A stretch of 64,000 nucleotides of DNA from Margaritispora aquatica (Eukaryota; Ascomycota; Leotiomycetes; Helotiales; Discinellaceae): positions 1-64,000 of the forward strand of contig VJWN01000027.1 of NCBI GenBank assembly GCA_007644065.1. The letters run 5' to 3'. Within the stretch, counting starts at the first letter, position 1, and the number at the start of each line of letters is the position of its first letter. The notes beneath the pieces are model-generated. The model searched no databases and was not told where the DNA came from. It saw nothing but the letters and a program-made list of their open reading frames with translations. Made by a program: the position numbers and the translations under genes. Of the stretch, positions 36,222 to 48,135 are shown one piece after another.

Positions 36222-38233
36222 TCAAGCACCACCAGTATACTTGGCACTGTCGACAATCAACATGCCGGCAATACTGGCACTGGTGAGCGTGCTAATGATA
36301 CCGGTGAAAAGTGCTGATGCTGCGACCTTGGCAACGCGACCGGCTTGGCCTGGTGCGAGTTGTGACAAGACACCGATCTGGATACCAACTGAGGAGATGT
36401 TGCCGAAACCGCAGAGAGCGTAGGTGGCAATGAGCTTGGAGCGGGGGGAGAGACCGGCGTATTCGGGGTCGGAGGTGAGGTTGAGGAACTGTTTCGGATT
36501 AGATTGTGACCATGGGATGATGTATTGGGGTGAAAACTTACAGCAACGAACTCGTTAGCGACAACCTTGGTTCCAATCAACTTGGCGACTTTGTAGATAT
36601 CACCACCGGAGCGGTCAACACCAAGGAGGAAGGAGATAGGATAGAAGAGATATCCGACAATCATCTCAACGCCAAGAGGTGTCTTGTTGATGTTGAGGTA
36701 ATGTCCCCACCATCCGAGGATACCGTTCAACAGAGCCAAGAGCGAGATAATGACCAGAAGAACACCAATGATCATACCACCGACCTTAAGACCCAACCAA
36801 GATCCATTGGCGAGAGCGTGAAGCCAGTTGTATGGCTTCTCGTCATCATCTTGTGGGATGGTGATCTTTCCAGCGGTGAGTGGTTCTTCGACCTCAGGGT
36901 AGCGAAGTTTGGACATTGCCAATGACGCTGGGATACTCATAACGCAGGAAGAGATCAAAGCCAAAGGACTGATACCAAGACCAATGTATGCGCCCAACAC
37001 GGAACCTGCAATGGTTGCGAAACCGGAAGTCATGACTTGGTGTAATTCAGCCTCGGTCAAATGTGGGATGAAAGGCTTGATCAACATGGCAGATTCTCCT
37101 TGTCCGACGAATGGAGATGCAGCTGCGACAACGGCTTCGGCACCAGAAACCTTCATGGTGTAGAAGAAGACGGTAGCGAACTTTGCAATACCCCATTGCA
37201 ACCAACCAATAAACTGCGATATGTTAGTGCAAGCCTAAATATGGGCAGATTGAGCTACTTACGTAGAGAACTTGAATCAATGCAATGAAGAAGATAATAG
37301 GTGGGACAACATTGATAATGAAGTACCCAAGATCAAATACATCCGCATTGGTCAAGAAAGTCGTTCCGGCGGAAGCGAATCCAAGAAGCGATCTTGCAAG
37401 GTATGCAATGAAGTTGAAAATGTCATACTAAAATGCGTATTAGAATTACACCCGCACACGAATTTGTCAAGTACTCACTCCAGCCTTGGTCTTCAGCACA
37501 AAGAGGGCCAACAAAAATTGGAACAGCATGCCAAAGATAACCGTCTGCCATTGGATGGCGCTTCTGTGCTTGGAAGTAACCCAGAAGACGAAAATGAAGA
37601 CAATCAATCCGAAAAAGCTGACGGCACGATTGGCACGGGTGTTGTCTGCAGTTTCACCTGGGATAAATGTGCCCAAAAGCATGACAATGAGCGTTCCCAG
37701 GGCAGCCAGTGGCATCTTCAGCTTGTTGGGGATCAATTGAACGGGTCCATATACGGCCTTGCGGAAAACGAATGCAATGGGCTTTGTGATGTATTTCGTG
37801 CTGACATAGAGGGTCACGAGGCGGAACATAACGAACAACCAGAGGAGGAAAGGAATGAGCCATCCCAAATCATCGCGGTGCAGAACGAGACCTGCAATCC
37901 ACCAACTGGACAATCGCATTAGTATTTGCGTATTGTAGTACCGAGTACCGAGTGCGCAGATACATACCCTGTCATCAAAGCCCCAAATACCACCACGAAG
38001 ATGGTTCTTCCATACTTTCGAGCGAATGCGTCTGCTTTATTCCAGCGACTCGGTTTCGTCTCTTCCTCTTGCTCCAAGGAGCCCACCTCGTAGGGACTTT
38101 GCGCATCTCCATCGCTGACTTTTGCGTCCTTCTCCATATTGGTGGGTTTATGCAAATCGGTTTCGCTGCGTACAGGCGAAGTTGTCTCGACGACCTGAGT
38201 GCCAGTTTCCGTGGTGTGGGCGGTGGAAGACAT
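36222..38233 (-). CDS. concentrative nucleoside transporter (CNT/SLC28 family)
   Basis: Five exons, 38233-37968, 37905-37479, 37427-37263, 37213-36542 and 36488-36222, give 598 aa. The N-terminal 80 residues are hydrophilic and acidic (cytoplasmic). At least ten TM helices follow. Family blocks are present: GQGESAMLIKPFIPHLTEAE (the GQxES substrate and ion loop), SGFATIAGSVLGAYIGLG, a downstream NEFVAFLNL, the fungal form of the CNT NEFVAY motif, and YALCGFGNISSVGIQIG. CNT proteins import nucleosides with H+ or Na+ at the plasma membrane. Fungal members are probably H+-driven, which is inference. The C-terminus is short (SAKYTGGA). Confidence 0.93.
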
Positions 38234-41200
38234 GGCAACGTATGTGCGAAGTTGATGTCAATTTGTTAAGATGACAGAGGGCGAAAAGAGGAGGTAGAGG
38301 GGAACTAATGGATCAAGATCCCTTTAGTGTGATGGTAGTCTGACAGTCGCACTGCAGGTGAAAATGGCAGTGTTCAAGGTACAATGTACAAGGACAGACA
38401 GGAATCTCAAAGAGCCAGAGCCAGATACTGGAGGATTGTCGCGATTCACAGCAGGAAGGTAAGGCTGGAGTACCAAGTAGAAATTCCATTTTCATTGGGA
38501 GGGCGATTCGGTTTGAATATATTCACTTTTTTTTCTCGGTGGCCACCCTTCGAAATGCCACGAGGGAGCTGGATGCACTTTCGCAATTGACCGACGACTG
38601 ACTGCACCTACGATCCAAGATCCACGAAGCTCCAGGACCCCAAGCTGCCCAAGAACCCTCCAGGATAACCACACCTGCCTTTTTCGGATGGATGCCAATG
38701 TTCCCATGGTGAGGGATGTTTGGATGTTGGATATTCTTATGGCAGGTTTTGACTGGGTCGTCAGTTCCTAAACTGGATCTCTGAATGATGAGTGGTTCTT
38801 TCCTATCGGGTGGGCTGGACCCATGGATGATCAATGGAGGGAGGGCAGCTTCTTGATTGGCATGGTTTGGATGGTTTGGCGTGGTCTTGGATGGTTAACG
38901 TCCGGTTCGCCTGCACCACACTTTGAAGTTCGAAAGTTCGAAAGTTCGCCTGCCTGCCTGCCTGCGCCTGTGGAGGGTGGAGGAGGGGCAGAGTGGAGCA
39001 ACTATAATTAATTTAGGGGTACTGTACCTAACCTAAAAAGTTATAAGCTCTCGTAGATAACATATATGTAGGTAAGGTAAGAGAGCGCGTTCATCTGAAA
39101 CGACTTACTCTTTAAAGTAATATTATATTATACACGTGATATTCTGTCGAGCTCGATCAGGAAAGACTCTAGCCGAACTTGGCATATAGTGACCTGCTTT
39201 AGTAAGTGGAAAGTCAACCTCTACCTCTAATTTGACAGAACCTGGTTTTCGGTCCCAACCCTAATTGAGTAGTAAGTTTTAAACGTAAGTTCTAAACGTA
39301 CCTTAGGTAAGGTATAGCTCTGTACTTACCTATCTTACAGCTTCATTTCTTCCAGGTTCCATTCCAGGTTCCATTCTAGGTTTTAGATAAAGTAGGTGAA
39401 GTGTGTTTGTTTGTCCCAAAAGGGTAATTATACAATTACATTTCCGGTAATCATTTCGACCTAGGGAGAAGGTAAAGGTAGGTGGCAAGGATTGGCAGGA
39501 GATCCCGGCTGATACTCCTCACAGAAGACAGAATGTAGTTAGACCTCCCGAAACCTTGGCGCTTCGAGGCGTCTGGGCTGACGCCAAGCGGATAAGAGAA
39601 TAGAGATCCCGGACGTTTCTTACATACCTTGCTTGCTACTTTGATCAATCAACTAATCAACTGGGGAGAGAGTTGAAAGATATGATTTGATTGGAAAGAT
39701 GAGATAAGTAAAGCCAATTCGAGAAGTCGCCCATGATTGGAAGGAACGAGACTGGCGAAAGATAATTTGAGGGAAGAATGGAAGTGTCCACAAGTTTGAC
39801 TGTGGCCTGTGGACTGTATCATTGGTGCGACCTTTGAGATAGTGGCGGGGCCCATCTAATACTCTAAATGGACTACCTTGCAGTACTACTCTACTTTCCT
39901 ACTCTACTACTACAGTACCTTCACTGCACCAAAAGTAAGCTTGTCGGCTTTTGCACATCTCACCTCTGTCATCTGTCTCACCCATATCGTACCGTACTGT
40001 ACCGTACTCTACAGTACCCCGTATCGCCGTTTATCAAGATTTGGTTGTTGTTCGAGTCGCACATCGTATGGAGGTGCCTTATTTCCCTATGTGGGGCATC
40101 GAATTCAAAGCCGAGGCCATTCAGTATTGAACTATACTCCCGCAGTATTAACTTTGCAAGGTCCAAACTCACAAAGTCATCTCCAATTCAATCCGTTCCG
40201 TTCATCCAAAAGATAACCTTATCTCACACTAACACCTTTCTCGACGTTCAACCCCAGTAGGATCCGGGAGTGCCAGCCAGTTATGGATGTGATGATGGAT
40301 GTGGTGGTGGATGTGGTGGTGGTGGTGGATGTGTCGATGGGCCTTTCCTTTGTGGAGGCGGGGCCAAGAGACCAAGAAAGAGATGCCAAGGTGCCAAGAG
40401 GACGCTGCATTAGCCCTTCTCTTGGCAAAATGCACATGCTCACAACAGCCAAACAGCCAGACAAGTCAGACAAGCCGGACAAGCCAGACATCCAGCGAGA
40501 GCCGAGAGGACGAATGCTCACTTTCACCCCGAAGGAGCACATGCAGCACACGACATCAAACATGGCCACCCTGCCTTCCTGCCTCCCTGTCTCCCTGCCA
40601 CTGCAAACCAGGAATGACTTTACCAAAGAGGAAGGTGAGAGTATTCACAGTATTCAAACAAGCTCATCGTCCGGATGCACAGCAGTGGTACAGCACCCAT
40701 TCAACCCATTCAAAACCTGGTTCACGTTCAGCCTCCCGAGGTTGTGCTCACCTTCGCCGTACTTCTTGCACTACATAACCTTCGGACAACGCCGTTGATG
40801 GTTGATGGGAAATGGGAAAGGACGACGACAGGCCCAGCGCGTCTTTTCTCATCTTGAACCTCACAGCTGAAGAGGAAGGAAGGCTTGATGGGAACCTGGA
40901 CAGTTGGGTTGGACTGGATAGGACTGGACTGGACTGGTCGAACACCTCGCAATTATCCTATCCATGGAGTGTGTCCTCCGTGATACTGATATTGATTGAT
41001 ATTAATTGATACTCATTGATATCGATACGAATCAGCGAATTTGATACGTCGAAATTGGTTGTGGTTGGTTGGCTGTGGTTGTCTATCGATCAATCCAATG
41101 TCTGTCTCTCTTTTCAACACGCTGATTTGAAATTGAACCGGACACTGGACTGGAGCTGGATCTGGATGCAAGCTGGTTGGTGTCTGCCTACTTTACTTGG

Positions 41201-42352
41201 TGTCTGACAGTGCTTCGTTAGCATTGCATCCATTTCAGTTGGGGTACGGAGTCCAGTACTATGCCACGATGTCTCCAACATAGTGAGACAGGATCTGAGA
41301 TGAAGTCATCATCAGTACTGTCTGTCTCATATTTCACTCACCTACAAATGACATGTGTTGTGTTTGTAGTGTTCGGACTGAAGGTGAGAGTTGAGAGTAA
41401 CATTCGAGTGAATCGTGATATCTCGGGTCATTCCTCGTTTTTGTTGAAAATGGTTCGAGGGATATCATGTCCATATATATGAACCTGATGCCTTTTCCTT
41501 CTTACTCCATTGCTGCACTCAATCTTTCCAAAACGTCGCGAGGGCAGACGCTTTCCGTCAGGCGGAATATCGCAGTTTCGATGGTTTCCGATCATGTGAT
41601 CATTTCTTCTCCTTCTGTGTGTTTTCCCATTTTGATCGACTGGTGGTGGTGCACACCATGATATCTCTAGGAGATTCGCATTGGTGTAGCAATTTTATCC
41701 GTTTGCAAAGACAAGAGATGTTTGCTTTATTTGTATTTTTCTGGACCAAGAAATGAGAAATCCGTAAAAGAAAGTTACGAAAAATTTACCTAATGCCTCT
41801 GACCGATTGACTCATTCGGCTCGGCTCCGCCCATAGAGTGCCATTCTCTCGGTGGGTAGATGTCGTGAGACTTGGCTTCAATTTCGGCATCCTCCTAGGC
41901 GAGAACCCTGCGTGCTACTTACCCATTACTTAATAACACTTCGACCTCCGTTTACCTTTCAGAAGTCCCAGCATATTGGGTACATAAAGACAATGAATGG
42001 TGAACATTGGCCTTGCCAATCAATGATTGGTCGCGTTCGATTTGACGACCTGAGCTTGAGCTTGTTGGAGAGATTTCGTTCTATTAAAAGAATGATAATA
42101 CCACTCGTAGGTAAGGTACCTAGGAAGGAAGGCATCCGTGCTGACCGAAACCCGATAATGAGAGGCCGTTCTTGCTTTGATCCTGCAAACTCAATGGGGA
42201 TCCTGATGGTTAAAAGTACTCGGAATTCCTTTCTACAGTATCTCACCTACTTATCCAAATAAACAAAAAGGATATCAATCAAAACTTCAAATCACATTTT
42301 CAGATTTCGAAATTACAAGGTAACGTTGACATGGAGATGTGTTGTATCCCCG

Positions 42353-42504
42353 CTGCTGCGATTCAGCGTGCACTTCCATACCCAAGGCAGCCAAAGATCA
42401 CATCCGATAGTTGAGGCGCCAGACTGTGATATGAACACACAGAATGGCTCGCTAAGCCTACATTACACCAGGCAAAACCCCAAGCGTGCGCTGAATCGCA
42501 GCAG
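42353..42504. mobile_element. 152-bp element with inverted ends (MITE-like)
   Basis: CTGCTGCGATTCAGCG at 42353-42368 is exactly repeated in inverse orientation at 42489-42504, with looser pairing outward (GTATCCCCG / GTACCCGCC) and inward (TGCAC / CAC). The interior of about 120 bp has no frame. Size and inverted ends fit a miniature inverted-repeat transposable element, but no clear target-site duplication was seen. A structured noncoding RNA is the alternative. Confidence 0.45.
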
Positions 42505-42889
42505 GGCGGGTACTTGGGTATAATGGAAGGGATTGAAGGAAGCAGTTTTCACTTCGCGATGGAATACTTGGTATGCTGAAATCTAAATCCATCGAATAGG
42601 CAAGTACCTACACAAGCTCATTGATAAGTTCTTCGTCTCTTTTTTAACCGCCATGCATACAAGCTTGCAGACATCTTACAACATACAACTTAGTCTCCTC
42701 TCTCACAAAGTCCATAGCTACAAACCCATTCCCATTTCGCAACATGCAATTCCACCTTATCTTTATATGGCCTCAAGAGCGCACACCACACATCTTGCAG
42801 TGCGAGACAAGACCATCATTCTTGCCATAGTCTCTCCCACAACTCAGACAGTACAACCCACCGGTCCGTCCGTCAAGGGGACGGTTCAT

Positions 42890-42892
<3 letters not shown>

Positions 42893-42948
<56 letters not shown>
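42893..42948. repeat. (AG)28 microsatellite
   Basis: Uninterrupted AG dinucleotide run. It creates the spurious Arg-Glu / Ser-Leu repeat peptides seen in overlapping frames on both strands. Confidence 0.97.
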
Positions 42949-42950
<2 letters not shown>

Positions 42951-43793
42951 TAGGCGTATGTGGCGGGTTTGGGCGTGCGTTTTTCTTCCTCGACGTCGTG
43001 CCATTGCTTCTCTGTGGTGCGGGAGGCGGGAGGCGGGAGGCGGGACCAGTTGGGCTGGCAACTGACTGGTGCTGCTGTTGCGGCTGCGGGAGATGTAGGG
43101 GGAATGGGTATAGGTTGCCATTTTTTTTTATAGAGTTGATGGATTGGTTTGGTGCTTGATATTGCTATTGCCTGCATGGAGAGGATTATGCGCTTTTGGA
43201 CTTGGATTGGATTTGGATTTGGCTCTGGGTTGTATCGAGAACGACACTGCTATGAGGAGATTCATAACACCTAGTTCTTTCTTAACTTCATTTTATACCG
43301 CACCAGCGTATTCTACAGAATATAAAATCATTAATTATTCATGAATGCTGTTCTAGACTGATGATTCGGTGATCAGGATCAGAGTGTGATCCTGAATCTG
43401 TGCCTTTGTGGTGTATGTTTGTTAAGGGAAGCGAGGTGGTTGAGAATCATGATATGGCTCATTGAGGAACGCGCTGTATCGCGACGGTTGAGTGTGTTGT
43501 GTGTTGCGTGTTCTGTGTTGTGTCTTCGGATTATTATTTTGTATACTGTCCTGTCCTGTCCTGTACTCTACTGCGCTGTGTATGACGTGCTAAGCGCGGT
43601 AAGATAGAGAGAACGCGCTGAATTTGGCAATCATGCCTTACTAAAGTTGAGTACCTTATCTTTTTCGGGGGTTGAGGATGCCATTCTATACCATATCTGT
43701 TTTTGCTCCTGGATGTTCGTTTATACTGCCTGGTTCGCTCATACTGCCTTGTTTGAATTGATTTAAGCGAGGAGGTTACGTTGTGTTGGGAAT

Positions 43794-43824
43794 CAGTGAA
43801 GCAGTGAAGCAGTGAAGCAGTGAA
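43794..43824. repeat. CAGTGAAG tandem repeat
   Basis: About four tandem copies of an 8-nt CAGTGAAG unit lie about 350 nt upstream of the C2HC finger gene. Confidence 0.85.
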
Positions 43825-44167
43825 TTTTCCCTCGCCTCGCGATCTTGTCTAGTTCGATTGAGCTGATTGACGGTTACGTGCTATATGTATATTTGCGTTA
43901 ATCTGTATAGATGCACCACCTAAGCGAGGTTGAAGCATGTCCCAATTTATCTATCCTCAACTTTGAATCAAACCTAAACCCATGATTCACAGTGATGATG
44001 ATTGGACAGCATCAGCTCTTCTTGAACTTGACAGCTTCTTCGGCTGTTAGTGGTTCACACTGCCATAGTCTTTGACACTGTATAAACACCCAGCATGCTA
44101 ACTTAAAAGACCTTAATCCAAATTTCCAAGATCACAATACATTTCCACACAAGCAAGCATAGCACAA

Positions 44168-44956
44168 ATGTCAACTTACAGCTCTACCCTCCACGGCGAA
44201 GCAGGAAGTGTCCAAAGCCACTATGACCATCACCACCACAGCCCATCTACTCAGCGTCCACAACGACGTCCATTCGAATCCGTAGTGCCAGTCCCAACGG
44301 CAGCATACCTAGACGCCGAGCTCTTCGTCGCAAACTGGCGGAATCCATACATCAGCACCAACACCAACACCAGCACACACTCCCTCACTCCCAACAGCGA
44401 GCCAGGAGTCAACATGTCGCGCGATCGACTGGAGTATGTAACCGAGTCACTCAACGGTAGTTCTCCTCGGGATTTCGCGCTCCGTGAGCGGGATCAGCTC
44501 GCGCCTCACACGCCGGACTACGTGTTACCGGCGCATATGCGCTATGCTATTGATGAGGCCACGAATGTGCCGCTGCGCATCGATGACAGTGGAGAGCGTG
44601 ATGCGGTCGAGAGACTTCCATATGACTGCCGGCATCGCTGTGGGCAGTCTTTCCGCTTTGCCGAGAATCGCGCCCCGCACGAGGTGGATTTTTGTGCCCA
44701 AAAGCCACAGTCAACGTCGAACTCGAAACCGAACATCTATTACGGTACCAGAGGCGAGAGGGCGCAGGAAATCAAATACGCATGCAAGCTTGGATGCGGG
44801 GGACGGTTTGAGCGTGATACAGATCGCGTGCGTCATGAGTTGCATAGTTGTGAGATGGGGAGAGGAGTTAGGTTTGGATGTGCTGTTTGTGGTCTTGACT
44901 ATGCGCGAGCGGATACAAGGAACAGGCATGAGAGGAGGTGTCGTCTTGAAGGTTAG
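44168..44956 (+). CDS. protein with three C2HC zinc-finger-like motifs
   Basis: A single exon encodes 262 aa. The N-terminal half is low complexity (poly-His at residues 20-24, Asn/Thr/Ser-rich around 63-75). The C-terminal half holds three related Cys/His units. Residues 154-176 and 206-228 have C-x3-C-x12-H-x4-C spacing (CRHRCGQSFRF...HEVDFC and CKLGCGGRFER...HELHSC). Residues 238-258 have C-x2-C-x12-H-x3-C (CAVCGLDYAR...HERRC). The last resembles a C2H2 finger whose final His is Cys. Zinc binding is inferred from this repetition. DNA, RNA or protein may be the partner. The family is not recognised. It stands alone at the right end of a 6-kb gene-poor stretch. Confidence 0.7.
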   Translation: MSTYSSTLHGEAGSVQSHYDHHHHSPSTQRPQRRPFESVVPVPTAAYLDAELFVANWRNPYISTNTNTSTHSLTPNSEPGVNMSRDRLEYVTESLNGSSPRDFALRERDQLAPHTPDYVLPAHMRYAIDEATNVPLRIDDSGERDAVERLPYDCRHRCGQSFRFAENRAPHEVDFCAQKPQSTSNSKPNIYYGTRGERAQEIKYACKLGCGGRFERDTDRVRHELHSCEMGRGVRFGCAVCGLDYARADTRNRHERRCRLEG

Positions 44957-46840
44957 GCTTGATGTTTTTCCAATCCTTCTTGGATGTGGATGTGTCCAAC
45001 CATGCTACACAATGAGAATGATAATAACATGTGCATACTCTCTCTAGTAATTTTATATAGAGACATCAGACGTGCTACAAACTCATGGTTTTCGTCCGTC
45101 TGTATGCGTTTTAGTGAGGAATGATAAAGTGTTATAAAAAGGGATATGGCGTGCTAAGCGAGAATCAACGTGCATCAATCCTCTCTCGGATTTCGAGAGC
45201 TACTTTCGCACTTAAACCTCCAGTAATATTCACTCTCGGAAGGCAAATAGGGAATTTCTCATCTGGCGAAGTATTGGAAATTCGACACCCAGTAGGATAA
45301 AGAAGGGCAATTTCAAGTCCCATCGACTTGTTACAACTCCGCCTGCAGTGGACAATTCGGTCATGTTTGCCTACCTTGCCAAATCTCACAAGTACAGCAT
45401 TACTACCGCCGGGATTGGCAAAATATGGCATACGACAGCTGGAACCCGCAATATACCGACAGGAAGTTTTTAAAGATGACGAAATCAAGGCCACGTAAGA
45501 CGATATAGTTGGTTCAGGACCAAATGCTAGATGGTGTGACGGTCTCAACTATTCCCGCGACGTTGAGCAAGAAATGATATCTTGTTTTCGCTCTGACGAT
45601 GCGGCTGAAATGCTGCCACATATCGGCGCGAATACCGCACTTGAGTTTAGCCCAAATATCACGCTCGATGTTTCGATAGGGTCTGAATTGGAAGAAAGTA
45701 CACTGACGAACACAAACCACAGCTTATCACCACCTTGAAGTAATAAGAATTTTGGTCAACCTCCAGATTTCTCCATGTCGAACATGTATGCGTCTGTTTT
45801 GCAAGACTAGCAGCAACACATCAATAAAATCTCATCCCAAGCCCAAAAGTCTCCTCGCAAAACCCAGATCGTTGCAACAATGGACGCGAGTCTAGCCTCA
45901 TATCAGTACCAACACCCTGCCTAGACTCAGGTTGCTTCGATCCAGAATAAGAAGTTAGCCACAGTCCAAGACTCCAATTCCCCTCTCAAAGGTGCAAAAA
46001 ATGCACCCGATAGACTACTAGAGCATCTAGTCCCTACTAAACAACAGCTAGCTAAACCAAATCAACCAAAGTGGGGTTGTCAATACTGTGGTCATCTCAT
46101 GCTGTTTGAAAATGTTCAATTCCATGAAAGAGTGGTCTGCGACTTGACTCGTCCTGATGTGGTCGCAAGGCATAAAATAGACTTCGTTCTTGTCTAGCGT
46201 AGCGAATATAGAGTAATTCAATCGGAATGGATATGACGAGAAGATGGCTTCTTGGCTCACTTTCGATCTGTGCTCCAATCGTGAAAACAGCTATGTTAAT
46301 TAACGATACGTGTTGGAGAGTATAAGTTGAATTTTTACTTTAACGTAAGATGACGAAAGAAAGACAAACAAAGTAGAGAAAGGCAAAGTGCATGACAGGC
46401 CCTCCCACCTCAACTTGTACTATCTTCTATTTCTAATGCCAAATAATAGCTGGCTTGGTTACAACAGTAACTAACTATATTCCTACTACTCCTATGAACT
46501 TGGAGAAGATGAAGCGCAATGTCCTGGGGATCTCTCGCTCGAACCAGCTGCACCCACTTAGTACTTGACATTGAAAAAATAACAGTCTAGGTATTTAGGA
46601 AATACCTCGCTAACGGGTAGTACTGACATTAAGGAATCTCGGCTTTCGAATACAAGCGCGTCATCGGTGCATTATCCGTACACTACTTTAGCCCTTACCT
46701 ATCTTATATATCCACATTTCCCCACGCGGAAATTCATCAATTATCAATACATTCCCTACAATCCAGAGTCATTCAATCTCTCCCACAATCCAAAATTATC
46801 CAATGTTGAACCAAGGTCAACCCCTTGACCTCATTTGGGG
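44957..46840. other. intergenic, weak minus-strand frames only
   Basis: Minus-strand frames 45720-45514, 45548-45165 and 46278-46048 look somewhat protein-like (for example CRYIAGSSCRMPYFANPGG), but they do not join into a convincing model and match no family I recognise. They could be a degraded gene. Confidence 0.35.
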
Positions 46841-47359
46841 ATGGCTCGCACAACTCAACTGGGTTACCATAGCTGCCTGGGCCAAATGCCATTCATGTAC
46901 CTCCTCATGAGTATCGGCATTTTCTTTGGGATGATACCCGGCGTACGATTTCTCCACGATTCCGCCGGAGACCATGATGCCCGCATCCTCTGGACGCGGA
47001 AGATCATCCTCCTGCGCGCGAAAGAAGGCGACGTCGCCGCGATCGACAGACTCATGGAGCAGGCCTGGATGACGTACTCCTTCTCCCAGCGCTGTGACGA
47101 TGGTCGTACCTCGCGATTTCTGACGGTGCTGGGACCCGAGGCCGTGGAGGAGGTGGCGAGATGGGGCGCGGAGAATGGGAAGGTGGTTGGGAGGAAGTTC
47201 GAAAACGCGTGGGAGATTAGCTTCTCTGCACCGCCGGACGTGTTGAGGGAGCGCGAGCAATTGGTCGCGAGAGATTTGAAGCGTGGGATTGAAACGGAGG
47301 ATAACAGGATCTTCAGCGTGAATTGGAATGGAAGGCGAATGAAACAGTGGTATGAATAG
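46841..47359 (+). CDS. small hypothetical protein with one membrane segment
   Basis: A single exon of 172 aa starts MARTTQLGYHSC. A more internal start, MPFMYLLMSIG, would place the hydrophobic segment (FMYLLMSIGIFFGMIPGV) at the extreme N-terminus as a signal anchor. The rest is soluble and charged with regular codon use (RKIILLRAKEGDVAAIDRLM, GPEAVEEVARWGAENGK). A second overlapping frame starts at an ATG at 46803 but closes after 35 codons. Family unknown. It may be lineage-specific. Confidence 0.55.
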   Translation: MARTTQLGYHSCLGQMPFMYLLMSIGIFFGMIPGVRFLHDSAGDHDARILWTRKIILLRAKEGDVAAIDRLMEQAWMTYSFSQRCDDGRTSRFLTVLGPEAVEEVARWGAENGKVVGRKFENAWEISFSAPPDVLREREQLVARDLKRGIETEDNRIFSVNWNGRRMKQWYE

Positions 47360-48135
47360 CTTGGGGCTGGTGGGATTGATCTGTAGGTTGACCTACCAAC
47401 ATGTAACGTGCATTGTGTTCAGAAAACCCTTTCAGTACACCTAATATACTCAGGAGATCTAGTTATAAATAATGTAAACGACTACTCAAAATTTGAGTCA
47501 CAATAAGGTAATTGAGGCACGTCCTTGACAATGATGAAGGGGAGACGAAGCACTTGCTTGCTTACTGTAACCGAGAAACTTGTTTCTGGTGTGAAGGGTT
47601 CTGCTTTGAGGGGAATCGGTATATGATGTAGTTGCAACATATGGTAGAAAGAGATGAATTCGTGTGGTGCAATGTAGTTCAAGCTTGTAGAGACATGCCT
47701 TGGATGTATTAGTAGCTTGAGAAACAAGTGTCCTTAGGTAGGTAATTGAAAGTATGGGAGTAGAGCACTTGCGAAATATCATGACGCAAAGAGCCCAGAT
47801 TTGAAAAGTGAGAAGAGATAAGAGTTTCCGGAGAGATGAAGCACTCGAAACCTAGATGTAGAAATCAAGTGAGACGCAATCGGTTATTGCTTCAAAATGA
47901 GAAAATGTAAGTAAGTAGGTAGAAAGTCTGCGTTGTAATTTATCTTTTTGCTCTTCGAGACTTGCACCCATCCCCCAACTCGCTTCTGCTCAATATGCGG
48001 CCATCCGATTCCTTTTGATACCTACGCCAGTAGTGGTCCACCCTTGATTATTTGCCATATTATCCTGCCTATAGCAGGCTCTTCCCTCAGCTTCACTCGA
48101 ATTGCTCTAGTCTTTTTGATGATTGTGAGATTCAC
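47360..48135. other. convergent intergenic region
   Basis: 3' regions of the small hypothetical gene and the b5 reductase. Frames 47482-47727 and 47498-47782 (-) overlap each other and look like chance. Confidence 0.4.

Larger units (their letters stand above)
38234..44167. other. 6-kb gene-poor region with simple repeats
   Basis: No open frame here has a credible protein. The longer ones (40283-40798, 40299-40778, 42653-43159) are driven by GT, GGT or GA repeats and are open on several frames at once. The left part is the long upstream region of the nucleoside transporter. Visible items are tandem GTTCGAAA (about 38928-38947), TACCTTAGGTA-like palindromic words, GGT/GAT repeats (40283-40330), GTCCTGTCCTG runs (about 43545-43565) and CAGTGAAG tandem units (43794-43824). 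It may contain long leaders or noncoding transcripts, which cannot be told from sequence. Confidence 0.55.

Noticed and set aside
40283..40798. Long plus-strand frames, 159-171 codons
   Set aside because: They begin in GGT/GAT repeats, two plus frames and minus frames are open together, and there is no domain or splice logic.
42653..43177. Frames of 134-168 codons on both strands
   Set aside because: They are created by the (AG)28 microsatellite and low-complexity GC-rich DNA.
45165..45720. Minus-strand frames that look protein-like
   Set aside because: They overlap in different frames, no plausible splice joins them and no family was recognised; kept only as a note in the intergenic entry.
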